From Bacillota bacterium (lineage in GTDB: Bacteria; Bacillota; UBA4882; UBA8346), in contig JAEYRX010000080.1 in NCBI GenBank assembly GCA_023435225.1, positions 51,348 through 115,347 on the forward strand: DNA of 64,000 nt, in the 5' to 3' direction. A program made the translations under genes and the position numbers. This document shows positions 33,781 through 41,296 of this stretch, piece by piece. Every line of letters begins with the position of its first letter. Position 1 is the stretch's first letter. A model generated the notes under the pieces. That model saw nothing but the letters and a program-made list of their open reading frames with translations, was not told the origin of the DNA and did no database searches.

Positions 33781-34757
33781 ATGGACCTTAATCAAGCTTT
33801 AGTGCAGGCTATTGAAGAAGGAAATATGGCCGAAGTTGAGCGGCTCATTCAAAACAAGGCGGACGTAAATTATATCTATCATGAAAGAGTTGAGATTGAT
33901 TATGATATTAAAGAAGTTGAAACTAGTTTAGTTTTAAAAACTATAAAAAAGGCCTTGGCTGCACTCGACGAATATGATTTCACTAAATTTTACAAGATTT
34001 TGGAATTGTTCGTAAACAACAGCCGTTACTCTATGTCTGCGACAAAATCGGGGCCAAACAGGAATGGGTTTTAAAGATTGTCAAACTACTCATCGAAAAC
34101 GCCGCGGATATTGAGGCGAAAGATGTAAACGGTATTACCCCTGTTTTAGCCGCGGCCCAACAGTCATATTATGAACTTGTCGATTATCTGATAGATAAAG
34201 GTGCTGATGTTACAGTAAAAGACGCTTTTGGTCTTAACCTTCTATTTTATTTATGCAAAAATGTTTACGGATACGATGATGACTCCCCGGCAATCCCTGT
34301 CATTGAGAAGGCGATTGAAATGGGGATTGATATCAATGAATCCGTTTCACGGCATATCGGCAACTTCAGGGATGGGGATACGGCTCTTACCTACGTTATT
34401 AAGCATGGACCGGTTAACCTGATGCGGTTGCTTATTGATAAAGGCGCTGATGTTAATAGTAATTTGGGAGAAGCCGGGCGCTTAACCCCGCTAGACGCCG
34501 CGCTTACCGACAGCGGTAGCGATATACAAGCCTGTATTCTTATTGAAAACGGTGCCGTAATTGATGGAAAAACTGGTGAAATGGCGCTTGCCTCTGCCGT
34601 TCATTATGACTATTTTGAGACCGTTAAACTATTGATTGCCAAGGGAGTTAATATCAACAGCGTTACTGGAGGCGGATCGCCACTTCGCATCGCTAAAAAA
34701 AGAGGGCATGACCGGATTGTTGAATATTTGAAGGAAAACGGCGGGGTTTCTGATTGA
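33781..34757 (+). pseudogene. Ankyrin-repeat gene with one frameshift
   Basis: The first frame (33781-34074) starts MDLNQALVQAIEEGNMAEVE with a good gaaggga(gg) site and runs to ...KILELF, after which it becomes nonsense. From about base 34013 the plus-two frame continues as KQQPLLYVCDKIGAKQEW, then ankyrin repeats (VKLLIENAADIEAKD, TPVLAAAQ, LIDKGADV) up to the stop at 34757. Restoring one missing base near 34010 would give a normal protein of about 325 residues. Either a recent pseudogene or a sequencing error. Confidence 0.8.
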
Positions 34758-34804
34758 GGGAGTACGGGCCTAAATATGGAATATAAGAAAATAAAAAGTG
34801 AATG

Positions 34805-34836
34805 AATCCGGGCAGATTGTCCGGGTTTTATTATGT
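34805..34836 (+). terminator. Terminator of the ankyrin cluster
   Basis: Ten-base stem AATCCGGGCA / TGTCCGGGTT (two G-T pairs) with a tight loop, followed by TTATTATG and TTTTTATT. Ends the ankyrin/kinase transcript. Confidence 0.65.
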
Positions 34837-35216
34837 TTTTATTATGTTCTAATCATGTTTTTTTCCGGGCCGGATTGTTAATATTAGATTAGGATATAAA
34901 AAACGTTTAATCCGGAATTGCGTTTAAGGAGAAATTCCAGTTTAGGAATAAGCGAGGAGGAGTTATTGGTTATCAAGCCTCATTGGACAAGGTGAACAGC
35001 AATACTTATACAGCCACGTTGACCGGTGTTTATTACATCGCAGATAACGGAGCTACCTACAAATGGTTTGCCTCCGGCAGTGAAACATGATTGGTTCTAC
35101 TTCATGGCGGTGTAAAGATTACAGGTGCGGATTGAAAAAATTATAATAATGCAAGGAAATGCAGTTTTTGATCTAGAATAATTAAAAATATGTTAACAAT
35201 GAAGGGATGGTTTAAG
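34837..35216. other. Region with a small gene remnant
   Basis: Near 34960-35090 an open stretch without a start codon reads YQASLDKVNSNTYTATLTG then VYYIADNGATYKWFASGSET and stops: a secreted-protein-like beta fragment with a strong gaggagg site but no usable start. Otherwise no gene. Confidence 0.4.
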
Positions 35217-36035
35217 ATGATGAAAAAAGTATTTCGGAATTGTATCTTCGTTCTTTTCTTGATTATTACGACCTTTAACGGCAATAGTTTTACATATGCT
35301 TATTATCAAGCATACGAGGGTGAGCGGAAGGATGACAGCCAGGTCGCCTACATAAAAGAAAAATCCGAAAAATTTCGCCTCTATCGTATCGATGAGGTTA
35401 ACAAATATAATTTTCTGAACGGATATGACTGGTTAAATGAGGAAAGAAAGTTGGTCATGAAATTCGATGTAGCGGTACTTCCGGGAGAGCATGAGTTTGA
35501 GATTATGAGGTTCGGAGCGCCACCAAAGTGGAGAGTGGTTCGGTTTAATTTGGAGGCCGGCAAAACCTATTGGGTGGATGAGAAAAAGGATGAACTGGTG
35601 ATTTATGTTGATTCACCGAAAGAAAGCAATAAAATCGAGTTCACCTCAAGTGAAATTCCAATCTATGAAGAACCAACCGGTTCGGAGGTAGCTTATATCA
35701 AGCATAAAAGCGGTTTAAAAACCAAGTTCTCGGTTCTTTATCACCGTATCGATGGGGCAATTCATAAATGGGAAAGCTTGTTTAAATCTAACCCGTTATG
35801 TTTCAATTCCTTAAAAAACGGATCAGTGGATTTGAAATTGACCCCTGGTGAGCATACAATAATTTATTCAGTTTCATCCAGTTTTTATATGCCGTTAAAT
35901 TCAAATACCATCACCGCCAATTTTGAAGCTGGAAAAGCCTACGATATCGAAGTCGATGAGATAGGGGAGCTTGAAGAGGATAGCGATATTATTTATACTT
36001 ACTGTCACCTAGTGGAAGTGCCGCTGGATAATTGA
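35217..36035 (+). CDS. Exported protein with a duplicated domain
   Basis: 272 residues with a signal peptide (KKVFRNCIFVLFLIITTF). The mature part contains two similar domains of about 115 residues: each starts SQVAYIK or SEVAYIK, has a LYRID or LYHRID strand, a central LPGEHEFEI or LTPGEHTIIYS strand and a FNLEAGKTYWV or FEAGKAYDI strand. This resembles the PEGA-like/carboxypeptidase regulatory-like type of small beta sandwich seen in bacterial surface proteins, but no family is certain. Start ATG 35217 (ATG ATG; aagggatgg upstream). Confidence 0.65.
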   Translation: MMKKVFRNCIFVLFLIITTFNGNSFTYAYYQAYEGERKDDSQVAYIKEKSEKFRLYRIDEVNKYNFLNGYDWLNEERKLVMKFDVAVLPGEHEFEIMRFGAPPKWRVVRFNLEAGKTYWVDEKKDELVIYVDSPKESNKIEFTSSEIPIYEEPTGSEVAYIKHKSGLKTKFSVLYHRIDGAIHKWESLFKSNPLCFNSLKNGSVDLKLTPGEHTIIYSVSSSFYMPLNSNTITANFEAGKAYDIEVDEIGELEEDSDIIYTYCHLVEVPLDN

Positions 36036-36138
36036 AGCCGCTTAAAGTATAATTGTCCAAAGAGCTCTTTCGAGAATTACTCAAGGACAATAAAGAAAGA
36101 ATATAATGGAGATAATAATAATATTTGAGGAGTAGCTA

Positions 36139-37158
36139 ATGCTTTGGATATGGATAATCTTCATTGCCAGCGCAATTGTGGTCTTATTCAGCGGTATTAA
36201 ACTTTCCAAATACGGCGAAGCGATTGCGGTAAACACGAAACTAGGCGGACTTTGGGTGGGGAGCGTAATTCTGGCCGGGGCAACTTCGCTGCCGGAGATG
36301 ATCACCGCAATCAGCAGCGGGGTTTTAAACCTGCCGGACATTGCCTTGGGTAATGTCTTCGGCAGCAATATCTTTAATGTGATTATCATTGCGGTGATGG
36401 ATATCGTCGAACGCAAATCGGCTATCTTTGCCAAAGTCTCTCCCGGCCATATTTTGGCCGCCACTTACGGTATGCTCTTATCATCGATTGCCGCCATTTT
36501 CATTTTATTGAAAATTAAAACCGCAATTTTCGGGGTGGGGATCGACGCGATGATTCTAGCGGCGATTTATTTTATTGGACTCCGCATGATTGGAAGGTAC
36601 GAACGAAAACCCCGGGAAGAAAAACTGCTTTATCTGGCGGACGGTATTGCAACGGAGACGCCGGTAACCAGGGTGGTCATGCCGTTGACCAAGGCAATAA
36701 CCGGATTAATTATTACCGCAGTTTTAATCATTATCGGAGGCTTCCTTCTTAGCTACAGCGCTGGTGAGATTGCGAAGGTCACCGGTATCGGGACTACTTT
36801 TGTCGGTAGTATTTTGGTATCCATTGTTACTTCATTGCCGGAATTAGTATCAAGTATTGCCGCAGTCAAAATCGGAGCGGTTGATATGGCTATCGGCAAT
36901 GTTTTAGGGAGTAATATCTTTAATATGTTTACCATTTTTATAAGTGATTTGGCTTATCGAGGGGGTCCTATTCTCAGTATGGGTTCTTCTTTGCATGCCG
37001 TGACCGCTCTTTTTGGGTTGGTCCTTAGCGGAGTGGTTATTATCGGTTTAAGCTACCGGTCTAAAAAACAGTATGCCGGGGTAGGCGTTGATTCGATTAT
37101 GATTATTGTTATCTATCTAATGGTTGCTTATATTTTATTTCAGAAGCAGGCGCTATAG
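36139..37158 (+). CDS. CaCA-family Na+/Ca2+ exchanger
   Basis: 339 residues, about ten membrane helices in two inverted repeats. The alpha-1 motif is GATSLPEMITAISSG with GNVFGSNIFN, the alpha-2 motif SIVTSLPELVSSIAA with GNVLGSNIFN; both conserved Glu and Asn ion ligands are present. YrbG/CaCA exchangers move calcium or other cations against sodium or protons. Moderately tight neighbour of the next gene, but no operon is obvious. Confidence 0.95.
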   Translation: MLWIWIIFIASAIVVLFSGIKLSKYGEAIAVNTKLGGLWVGSVILAGATSLPEMITAISSGVLNLPDIALGNVFGSNIFNVIIIAVMDIVERKSAIFAKVSPGHILAATYGMLLSSIAAIFILLKIKTAIFGVGIDAMILAAIYFIGLRMIGRYERKPREEKLLYLADGIATETPVTRVVMPLTKAITGLIITAVLIIIGGFLLSYSAGEIAKVTGIGTTFVGSILVSIVTSLPELVSSIAAVKIGAVDMAIGNVLGSNIFNMFTIFISDLAYRGGPILSMGSSLHAVTALFGLVLSGVVIIGLSYRSKKQYAGVGVDSIMIIVIYLMVAYILFQKQAL

Positions 37159-37259
37159 GCCTTGAACAGGTGTTTCTTTCATGCTGCTATCTTCAGCAGG
37201 CAAGATTTTTTGGAAATCGGTGATAATAGTCAAAAATTAGGAAATAAATCTTGCATTAT

Positions 37260-37302
37260 TTTTTCGACTAATTTATAATTTGAATATAAATTAGTCGAAA
37301 AA
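37260..37302. promoter_or_regulatory. Perfect 18-bp inverted repeat before the ATPase
   Basis: TTTTTCGACTAATTTATA and its exact complement separated by seven bases, ending 13 bases before the ATG at 37316. The A/T runs make it look like a terminator of the exchanger gene; the closeness to the start codon would also allow control of the ATPase gene. Which one cannot be told. Confidence 0.65.
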
Positions 37303-37315
37303 GCGAGAAAAGATA

Positions 37316-38533
37316 ATGCAATATTATAAACGAGTGCTTGAAAAAAGAATCCTTGAAATCTCCAAACAGTTTCCGGTTTTATTATTAACCGGGCCAAGGC
37401 AGGTGGGCAAGACCACTTTGCTGCACCATCTTTGCGGAGAAGAGAGAGCGTATGCCAGTTTGGACGATCTTTCTTTGCGGGAACTAGCTCGGGAAGATCC
37501 GGTCCTTTTTTTAAAACAGTTTAAACCACCGGTTTTGATTGATGAAATTCAATATGCTCCGGAGTTGTTTTCTTATATTAAAATTAATGTGGATAAGGAG
37601 CAAAAAAATGGTTTATATTGGTTGACGGGGTCACAACAATATCAGATGATGCAAGGTATTTCCGAAACATTGGCCGGAAGGGTCGCCATTCTAAAGTTAT
37701 TAGGTTTTTCCCAACGGGAGAAGAAAAGGAATATTACCGGCGCTCAACCGTTTTTACCTTCGGAAAATCACAAATCACAAAATCCAATAAACATGGATAT
37801 TGATAGTTTCTATGAAACAGTTTGGCGAGGATCATTTCCGAAGTTAATTACTGACCCTAACGTAGAGGTACCGGTTTTCTATAATTCTTTTCTCCAGACA
37901 TATCTCCAGAGAGATGTCCGGGATTTAACTCAAGTTGGAGATATAGAGCAGTTTACCAGGTTTGTCAGAGCTTGTGCCGCTAGGACCGGGCAAATGCTTA
38001 ACTATTCAGAGCTGGCAAGAGATGTGGATATCAGTGTAATGACCGCAAAAAATTGGCTTTCAATCTTAATTGCCAGTTTTCAAGTAATCCTTTTGCCTTC
38101 TTATCATACCAATATTACGAAAAGATTAATTAAAACCCCGAAATTATACTTTTTAGACACTGGTCTTTGCGCTTTTCTTACCGGTTGGAGCTCTCCGAGA
38201 ACATTAAGAAATGGCGCCATGAATGGAGCATTCGTGGAAACTTATGTGGTTACGGAAATATTAAAAAGCTGGTGGTTTCAAGCTTTAGAAATTCCCATGT
38301 ATTATTACCGGGATAAAGACGGCGTGGAAATTGATTTATTGATAGACAAGGATAATATTCTATATCCGATTGAAATAAAAAGCGCCGCCAGTATTAAGAG
38401 AATATGGGCGAAAGGGTTTCAAGCGCTTGATCGTTTGAATCTGCAACGGGGACCCGGGGCGGTGCTTTGTCTGGCGGATAAAGCGCAATTTATTGAGGAT
38501 AAAGTAACTGCGATTCCAATTACGGAGATTTAA
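37316..38533 (+). CDS. AAA-type ATPase with DUF4143
   Basis: 405 residues. Walker A GPRQVGKTTLL near residue 27, Walker B VLIDEIQYAP near 78, sensor LTGSQQYQMMQ near 105, then a winged-helix and the DUF4143 region ending with a PD-(D/E)xK-like strand order (YYYRDKDGVEIDLLIDKDNILYPIEIKS). These widespread proteins have no settled function; some may be nucleases or toxin-like. The catalytic DGVEIDLLI and EIKS residues are kept, so nuclease activity is possible. Confidence 0.9.
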   Translation: MQYYKRVLEKRILEISKQFPVLLLTGPRQVGKTTLLHHLCGEERAYASLDDLSLRELAREDPVLFLKQFKPPVLIDEIQYAPELFSYIKINVDKEQKNGLYWLTGSQQYQMMQGISETLAGRVAILKLLGFSQREKKRNITGAQPFLPSENHKSQNPINMDIDSFYETVWRGSFPKLITDPNVEVPVFYNSFLQTYLQRDVRDLTQVGDIEQFTRFVRACAARTGQMLNYSELARDVDISVMTAKNWLSILIASFQVILLPSYHTNITKRLIKTPKLYFLDTGLCAFLTGWSSPRTLRNGAMNGAFVETYVVTEILKSWWFQALEIPMYYYRDKDGVEIDLLIDKDNILYPIEIKSAASIKRIWAKGFQALDRLNLQRGPGAVLCLADKAQFIEDKVTAIPITEI

Positions 38534-38560
38534 GGTTAAAAAAGGAGAACCAAATGGCCA

Positions 38561-38965
38561 ATGCAAGAATTGATTAAAATAAAAACCTCTTCCCATGAGG
38601 GCTTATATGATATTACTAAAGAAGTATCGAAAATTATTGCCGCTAAAGGAGTTAAAAACGGCCTGGTCAATGTCTATGTCCGGGGCGCTACGGCGGCGAT
38701 AATGATCCAGGAGAACTGGGATGATAGTGTCCAAACGGATGTGATTACTTTGTTGCGGAAACTGATACCGCATGGAGTATGGGAGCATGACGCCCAGGAT
38801 GATAACGGAGACTCCCATTTAAAAGCAGGGATTATCGGGCCAAGCGAAACTATTCCGATAATAGACGAGAAGCTGGGTTTGTCTACTTGGCAGAATATTT
38901 TTCTGTGCGAGTTTGACGGGCCGAGGAGTGAAAGGGAAGTATTAGTAACAGTAATAAAGGATTGA
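38561..38965 (+). CDS. yjbQ: YjbQ/UPF0047-family protein
   Basis: 134 residues, normal length. The family motifs TAAIMIQENWDDSVQTDV, HDAQDDNGDSHLKAGIIGPS and TWQNIFLCEFDGPR are complete, including His and Asp residues of the proposed active site. YjbQ proteins can catalyse thiamine-phosphate synthesis in vitro and are sometimes found near RNA-repair genes; their real role is unsettled. It sits directly upstream of the Y-RNA locus. ATG 38561 with an aaaggag site further back. Confidence 0.9.
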   Translation: MQELIKIKTSSHEGLYDITKEVSKIIAAKGVKNGLVNVYVRGATAAIMIQENWDDSVQTDVITLLRKLIPHGVWEHDAQDDNGDSHLKAGIIGPSETIPIIDEKLGLSTWQNIFLCEFDGPRSEREVLVTVIKD

Positions 38966-39022
38966 AAGTTATTGGAGAATAATAGGAAATTCAAAGGCTA
39001 TTAATAAAATTAAAAATTGCTA

Positions 39023-39054
39023 TTGACACCAGTTCCTTCCATATGGTGTATACT
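39023..39054 (+). promoter_or_regulatory. Promoter of Y-RNA 1
   Basis: TTGACA at 39023-39028 and TGTATA at 39047-39052 (18-base spacer), or TATACT two bases later. A GTATAC-T-GTATAC palindrome covers the -10 box, a possible operator. The RNA would start about 15-20 bases before its closing stem. Confidence 0.6.
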
Positions 39055-39074
39055 GTATACAAAATTAAGAATAT

Positions 39075-39200
39075 GAGTGAGGCGCTTGGGGCGTTACTTC
39101 GACTGTTAATCGGGGGGTCGCGGGTTCGAATCCCGTCGGACAATAGTCCGTAGCTCAGTTGGATAGAGCACCATGTACGTCCTAAATTTTTTCCTCACTC
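39075..39200 (+). ncRNA. Y-RNA-like gene 1 with permuted tRNA mimic
   Basis: The 126 bases are closed by GAGTGAGG pairing with CCTCACTC (8 bp). Inside, a tRNA-like core is present in permuted order: first the anticodon 3' half and T arm (GCGGG-TTCGAAT-CCCGT), then the acceptor 3' strand CGGAC, an AATA loop, the acceptor 5' strand GTCCG, and a D arm (GCTCAGTTGGATAGAGC). This is the plan of bacterial YrlA Y RNAs, whose tRNA-like effector domain has a closed acceptor end and is connected to the Ro60-binding stem through the anticodon side. It lies 0.4 kb upstream of a Ro60 remnant and 4.5 kb upstream of rtcB. Confidence 0.85.
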
Positions 39201-39230
39201 TGTTAAAGACTAACTTTTTGGAGGTTTATT

Positions 39231-39368
39231 ATGACCGGCTATTATCGCGATCAACTTAAAACAAAACAAAATAATTCTACGGGATGGAAAACCATATCCC
39301 AGGTTGCCGGTCGTCTTATGCCCTGGTGTTGTTACCGTGATATGCATTTATATAATATGTATCAATAG
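39231..39368 (+). CDS. Possible small protein between the Y RNAs, 45 aa
   Basis: A good ggagg site is eight bases before the ATG. The peptide is basic and polar at first (TGYYRDQLKTKQNNSTGWKT) and ends with aromatic/cysteine residues (PWCCYRDMHLYNMYQ). No family recognised and nothing in length or hydrophobicity points to a toxin. A strong terminator follows 36 bases after the stop. It may also be the first codons of a lost protein, for instance Ro60 itself. Confidence 0.4.
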   Translation: MTGYYRDQLKTKQNNSTGWKTISQVAGRLMPWCCYRDMHLYNMYQ

Positions 39369-39404
39369 TAACAATTAGATAGGCCGAAGCAATATAGATA
39401 TGGT

Positions 39405-39430
39405 AACCTCCCTGAAACGGGAGGTTTTTC
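39405..39430 (+). terminator. Intrinsic terminator between the Y RNAs
   Basis: Stem AACCTCCC / GGGAGGTT (8 bp), loop TGAAAC, followed by TTTC and a later ATTTTTAG. Ends the transcript of Y-RNA 1 and the small ORF; Y-RNA 2 starts 15 bases further on. Confidence 0.85.
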
Positions 39431-39444
39431 ATTTTTAGATATTT

Positions 39445-39602
39445 TTGTGAGGCGCAGAAGGGGTTACTTCGCTTTTGGAGCCGGTGCTTAGTGGTGTGCG
39501 GGTTCAAATCCCGCCGTATTGAAAACCGTTATTATACGGGTGATACGTGGCGGAATTGGCAGACGCGCCGTAAATAGTTCCTTTTCACTTTTTTCCTCAC
39601 AA
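39445..39602 (+). ncRNA. Y-RNA-like gene 2 with permuted tRNA mimic
   Basis: Closed by TTGTGAGG / CCTCACAA (8 bp). It shares GTGAGGCGC at the start, the motif GTTACTTCG and the TTTTTTCCTCAC end with Y-RNA 1. Its core is a permuted tRNA of Leu-like style: T arm GCGGG-TTCAAAT-CCCGC, acceptor strand CCGTAT, a 14-base loop, partner strand ATACGG, then a D arm with GGCGGAATTGGCAGACGC. The two RNAs mimic different tRNAs, so they diverged by copying from different tRNA genes or have different targets. Confidence 0.85.
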
Positions 39603-39615
39603 TTAACTTTTCAAG

Positions 39616-39923
39616 CAGGTTTGGTATCTGGAGCGCCGGTCCGGGCTTTGAAGGAAAAAGTAGACAATATAATCATTATCACCGATGAGCAGCAAAATAC
39701 TGGTAGCCCATTCTACAATGAACTGGTAAACTATAGGAAGAAGATCAATGCCGATACCAAGACGTTTGTTATTGATTTGGCGCCTTACCGGTCGGGAATG
39801 ATCCCACAGTCCGATCCGTTAAGCCATTATATTTACGGTTGGTCGGACCAGGTATTACAGTATATTTCGTTTGCCACCAACGGCTACGGGTCGATGGTGG
39901 AGGCTGTGAAGAAAGAAGTATAG
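39616..39923 (+). pseudogene. rsr: Ro60/Rsr C-terminal fragment
   Basis: From about base 39646 the frame reads VDNIIIITDEQQNTGSPF, then FVIDLAPYRSGM and YGWSDQVLQYISFA, ending SMVEAVKKEV. This is the second half of the von Willebrand A domain of a bacterial Ro60 (Rsr) protein, including the strand with the MIDAS-side Asp and the PYR segment. The HEAT-repeat (TROVE) ring, about 350 residues, and the front of the vWA domain are missing, and Y-RNA 2 lies where they should be. It cannot form the RNA-binding ring. Confidence 0.85.
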
Positions 39924-39929
39924 ATATAA

Positions 39930-39955
39930 TTAGTCGCAAGCTGCCTTGCGACTAA
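39930..39955 (+). terminator. Hairpin after the Ro60 fragment
   Basis: Perfect 11-bp stem TTAGTCGCAAG / CTTGCGACTAA with the loop CTGC. There is no T run behind it, so it may be a processing or stability hairpin rather than a true terminator. Just downstream, ATTGTA-GT-TACAAT (39966-39979) is a small palindrome in the promoter region of the next gene. Confidence 0.5.
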
Positions 39956-40000
39956 TCCTTATATATTGTAGTTACAATAAGTTAAAAGGAGTAGCCTGAA

Positions 40001-41296
40001 ATGAAGTTGTTTAATTGGAAGTGCAAAAATAATCCAATATATAAATTGTCGGAACAACCGATAATTGTTAGATATATCTCGTCTAATGAATTACTTTGGG
40101 GCAAAAGTGGGGTTTTAATTTGGGTTCCCAATGGGAAAGGTTTATTAAAATGGGTACACGGTATTGAGAATAAAGAATCTATATCTTTTTTACTTTTAAA
40201 TGACATTCCCTTGCTTAAATGGCAATCTTATGGATGTCCAACTTGTGAACAATTTTTGACTGCCGGTTATGGTATTGAAAATGTGGATAAATTAACTATT
40301 GAATCTATTAAATCGGTTACTTCTCTTGAGCTTGATTTAACAACTGAAAAGTTGCTTGATAATATTAATACTATATTAAAATTATTGAAATCGGATTTGT
40401 ACCTTATATCATATATACCTCATTACCCTAGTGATGGAGAAGGGAATTTCTTTTGGAGAATGTCAAATATAAAAAAAGAGTATAAGGCATTATCTTATTC
40501 TTGGATTAGAAAGGATGCTCCAACATTTTTGATTCCAACCCAAACTTTAGATAAACTTGACTATACAAGAGTTAATTTTTATCGTAGTAAAATTCGACGG
40601 GGAGAATTTGTTGGTGGTATTGCCTATTACATGGGTGGGTATATGAGCGCATTGATAGACGGTCATCATAGAGCAACAGCAGCTTTATTAGAGGGAGTAC
40701 CTTTAAGCTGTTTAACTATTATACCTCCCGAGGGGGTTAGGTATGGGCGGAATAAACAACCGGAGAAAATAATATTTCCGGGATATGACCTTGATATCCA
40801 AACATTATCAAAAACTATTACGGAAAAGGTATGTTCAAACATTAGGTATGAACAACTTACACAAATTCAAATGAGTCCATTATTAAATATGATTTCAGAT
40901 AATTGGTATAAAGAAGTTCCAAAGGAATGGGATGAATCTGCAAATCAATTTCCAACTATTTCAGGGATAGAAGCAATACAAAAGGCAGGAGATTTGAATA
41001 ACGAACGTATAGAAGATTTACTTCAATCATCTGACTCTAATCAAGAAGATAATCTATTAAACATAATATTGGCCTTAAGTGCCTTAAGAGATCCACGCGC
41101 TAAAGATGTTGCAAAACGAATTGCATCTTCATTAAAATGGACTGCTATTTGGAGAGAAGCTTACAAATATTTAGCTACGATAAAAACACAGGAAATTGAA
41201 GATTTTTTTATTAACTTTTTGGTTAATGATGATAAAACTAGGCCGGAAATCACTAAAATTGTAGACGATTATTTCAGATGTTTTGATAATGCTTGA
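40001..41296 (+). CDS. Unknown 431-aa protein with ParB-like motif
   Basis: Good aaaaggag site. Near residue 217 LIDGHHRATAALLEG is the DGHHRxxA motif of ParB/sulfiredoxin-like proteins, which use CTP or ATP. An N-terminal alpha/beta region of about 130 residues carries a CPTCEQF pair. The C-terminal third (from about residue 335) is helical and repeats like short HEAT units (LNIILALSALRDPRAKDVAKRIA). I know no named family with this layout. Its stop overlaps the start of the CCA-adding enzyme by four bases, so it is translationally coupled to an RNA-repair gene. Confidence 0.75.
   Translation: MKLFNWKCKNNPIYKLSEQPIIVRYISSNELLWGKSGVLIWVPNGKGLLKWVHGIENKESISFLLLNDIPLLKWQSYGCPTCEQFLTAGYGIENVDKLTIESIKSVTSLELDLTTEKLLDNINTILKLLKSDLYLISYIPHYPSDGEGNFFWRMSNIKKEYKALSYSWIRKDAPTFLIPTQTLDKLDYTRVNFYRSKIRRGEFVGGIAYYMGGYMSALIDGHHRATAALLEGVPLSCLTIIPPEGVRYGRNKQPEKIIFPGYDLDIQTLSKTITEKVCSNIRYEQLTQIQMSPLLNMISDNWYKEVPKEWDESANQFPTISGIEAIQKAGDLNNERIEDLLQSSDSNQEDNLLNIILALSALRDPRAKDVAKRIASSLKWTAIWREAYKYLATIKTQEIEDFFINFLVNDDKTRPEITKIVDDYFRCFDNA

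Noticed and set aside
39519..39615. Open frame upstream of the Ro60 fragment as part of the protein
   Set aside because: It reads through Y-RNA 2, and the resulting residues have no likeness to a TROVE domain; the RNA structure explains this DNA better.
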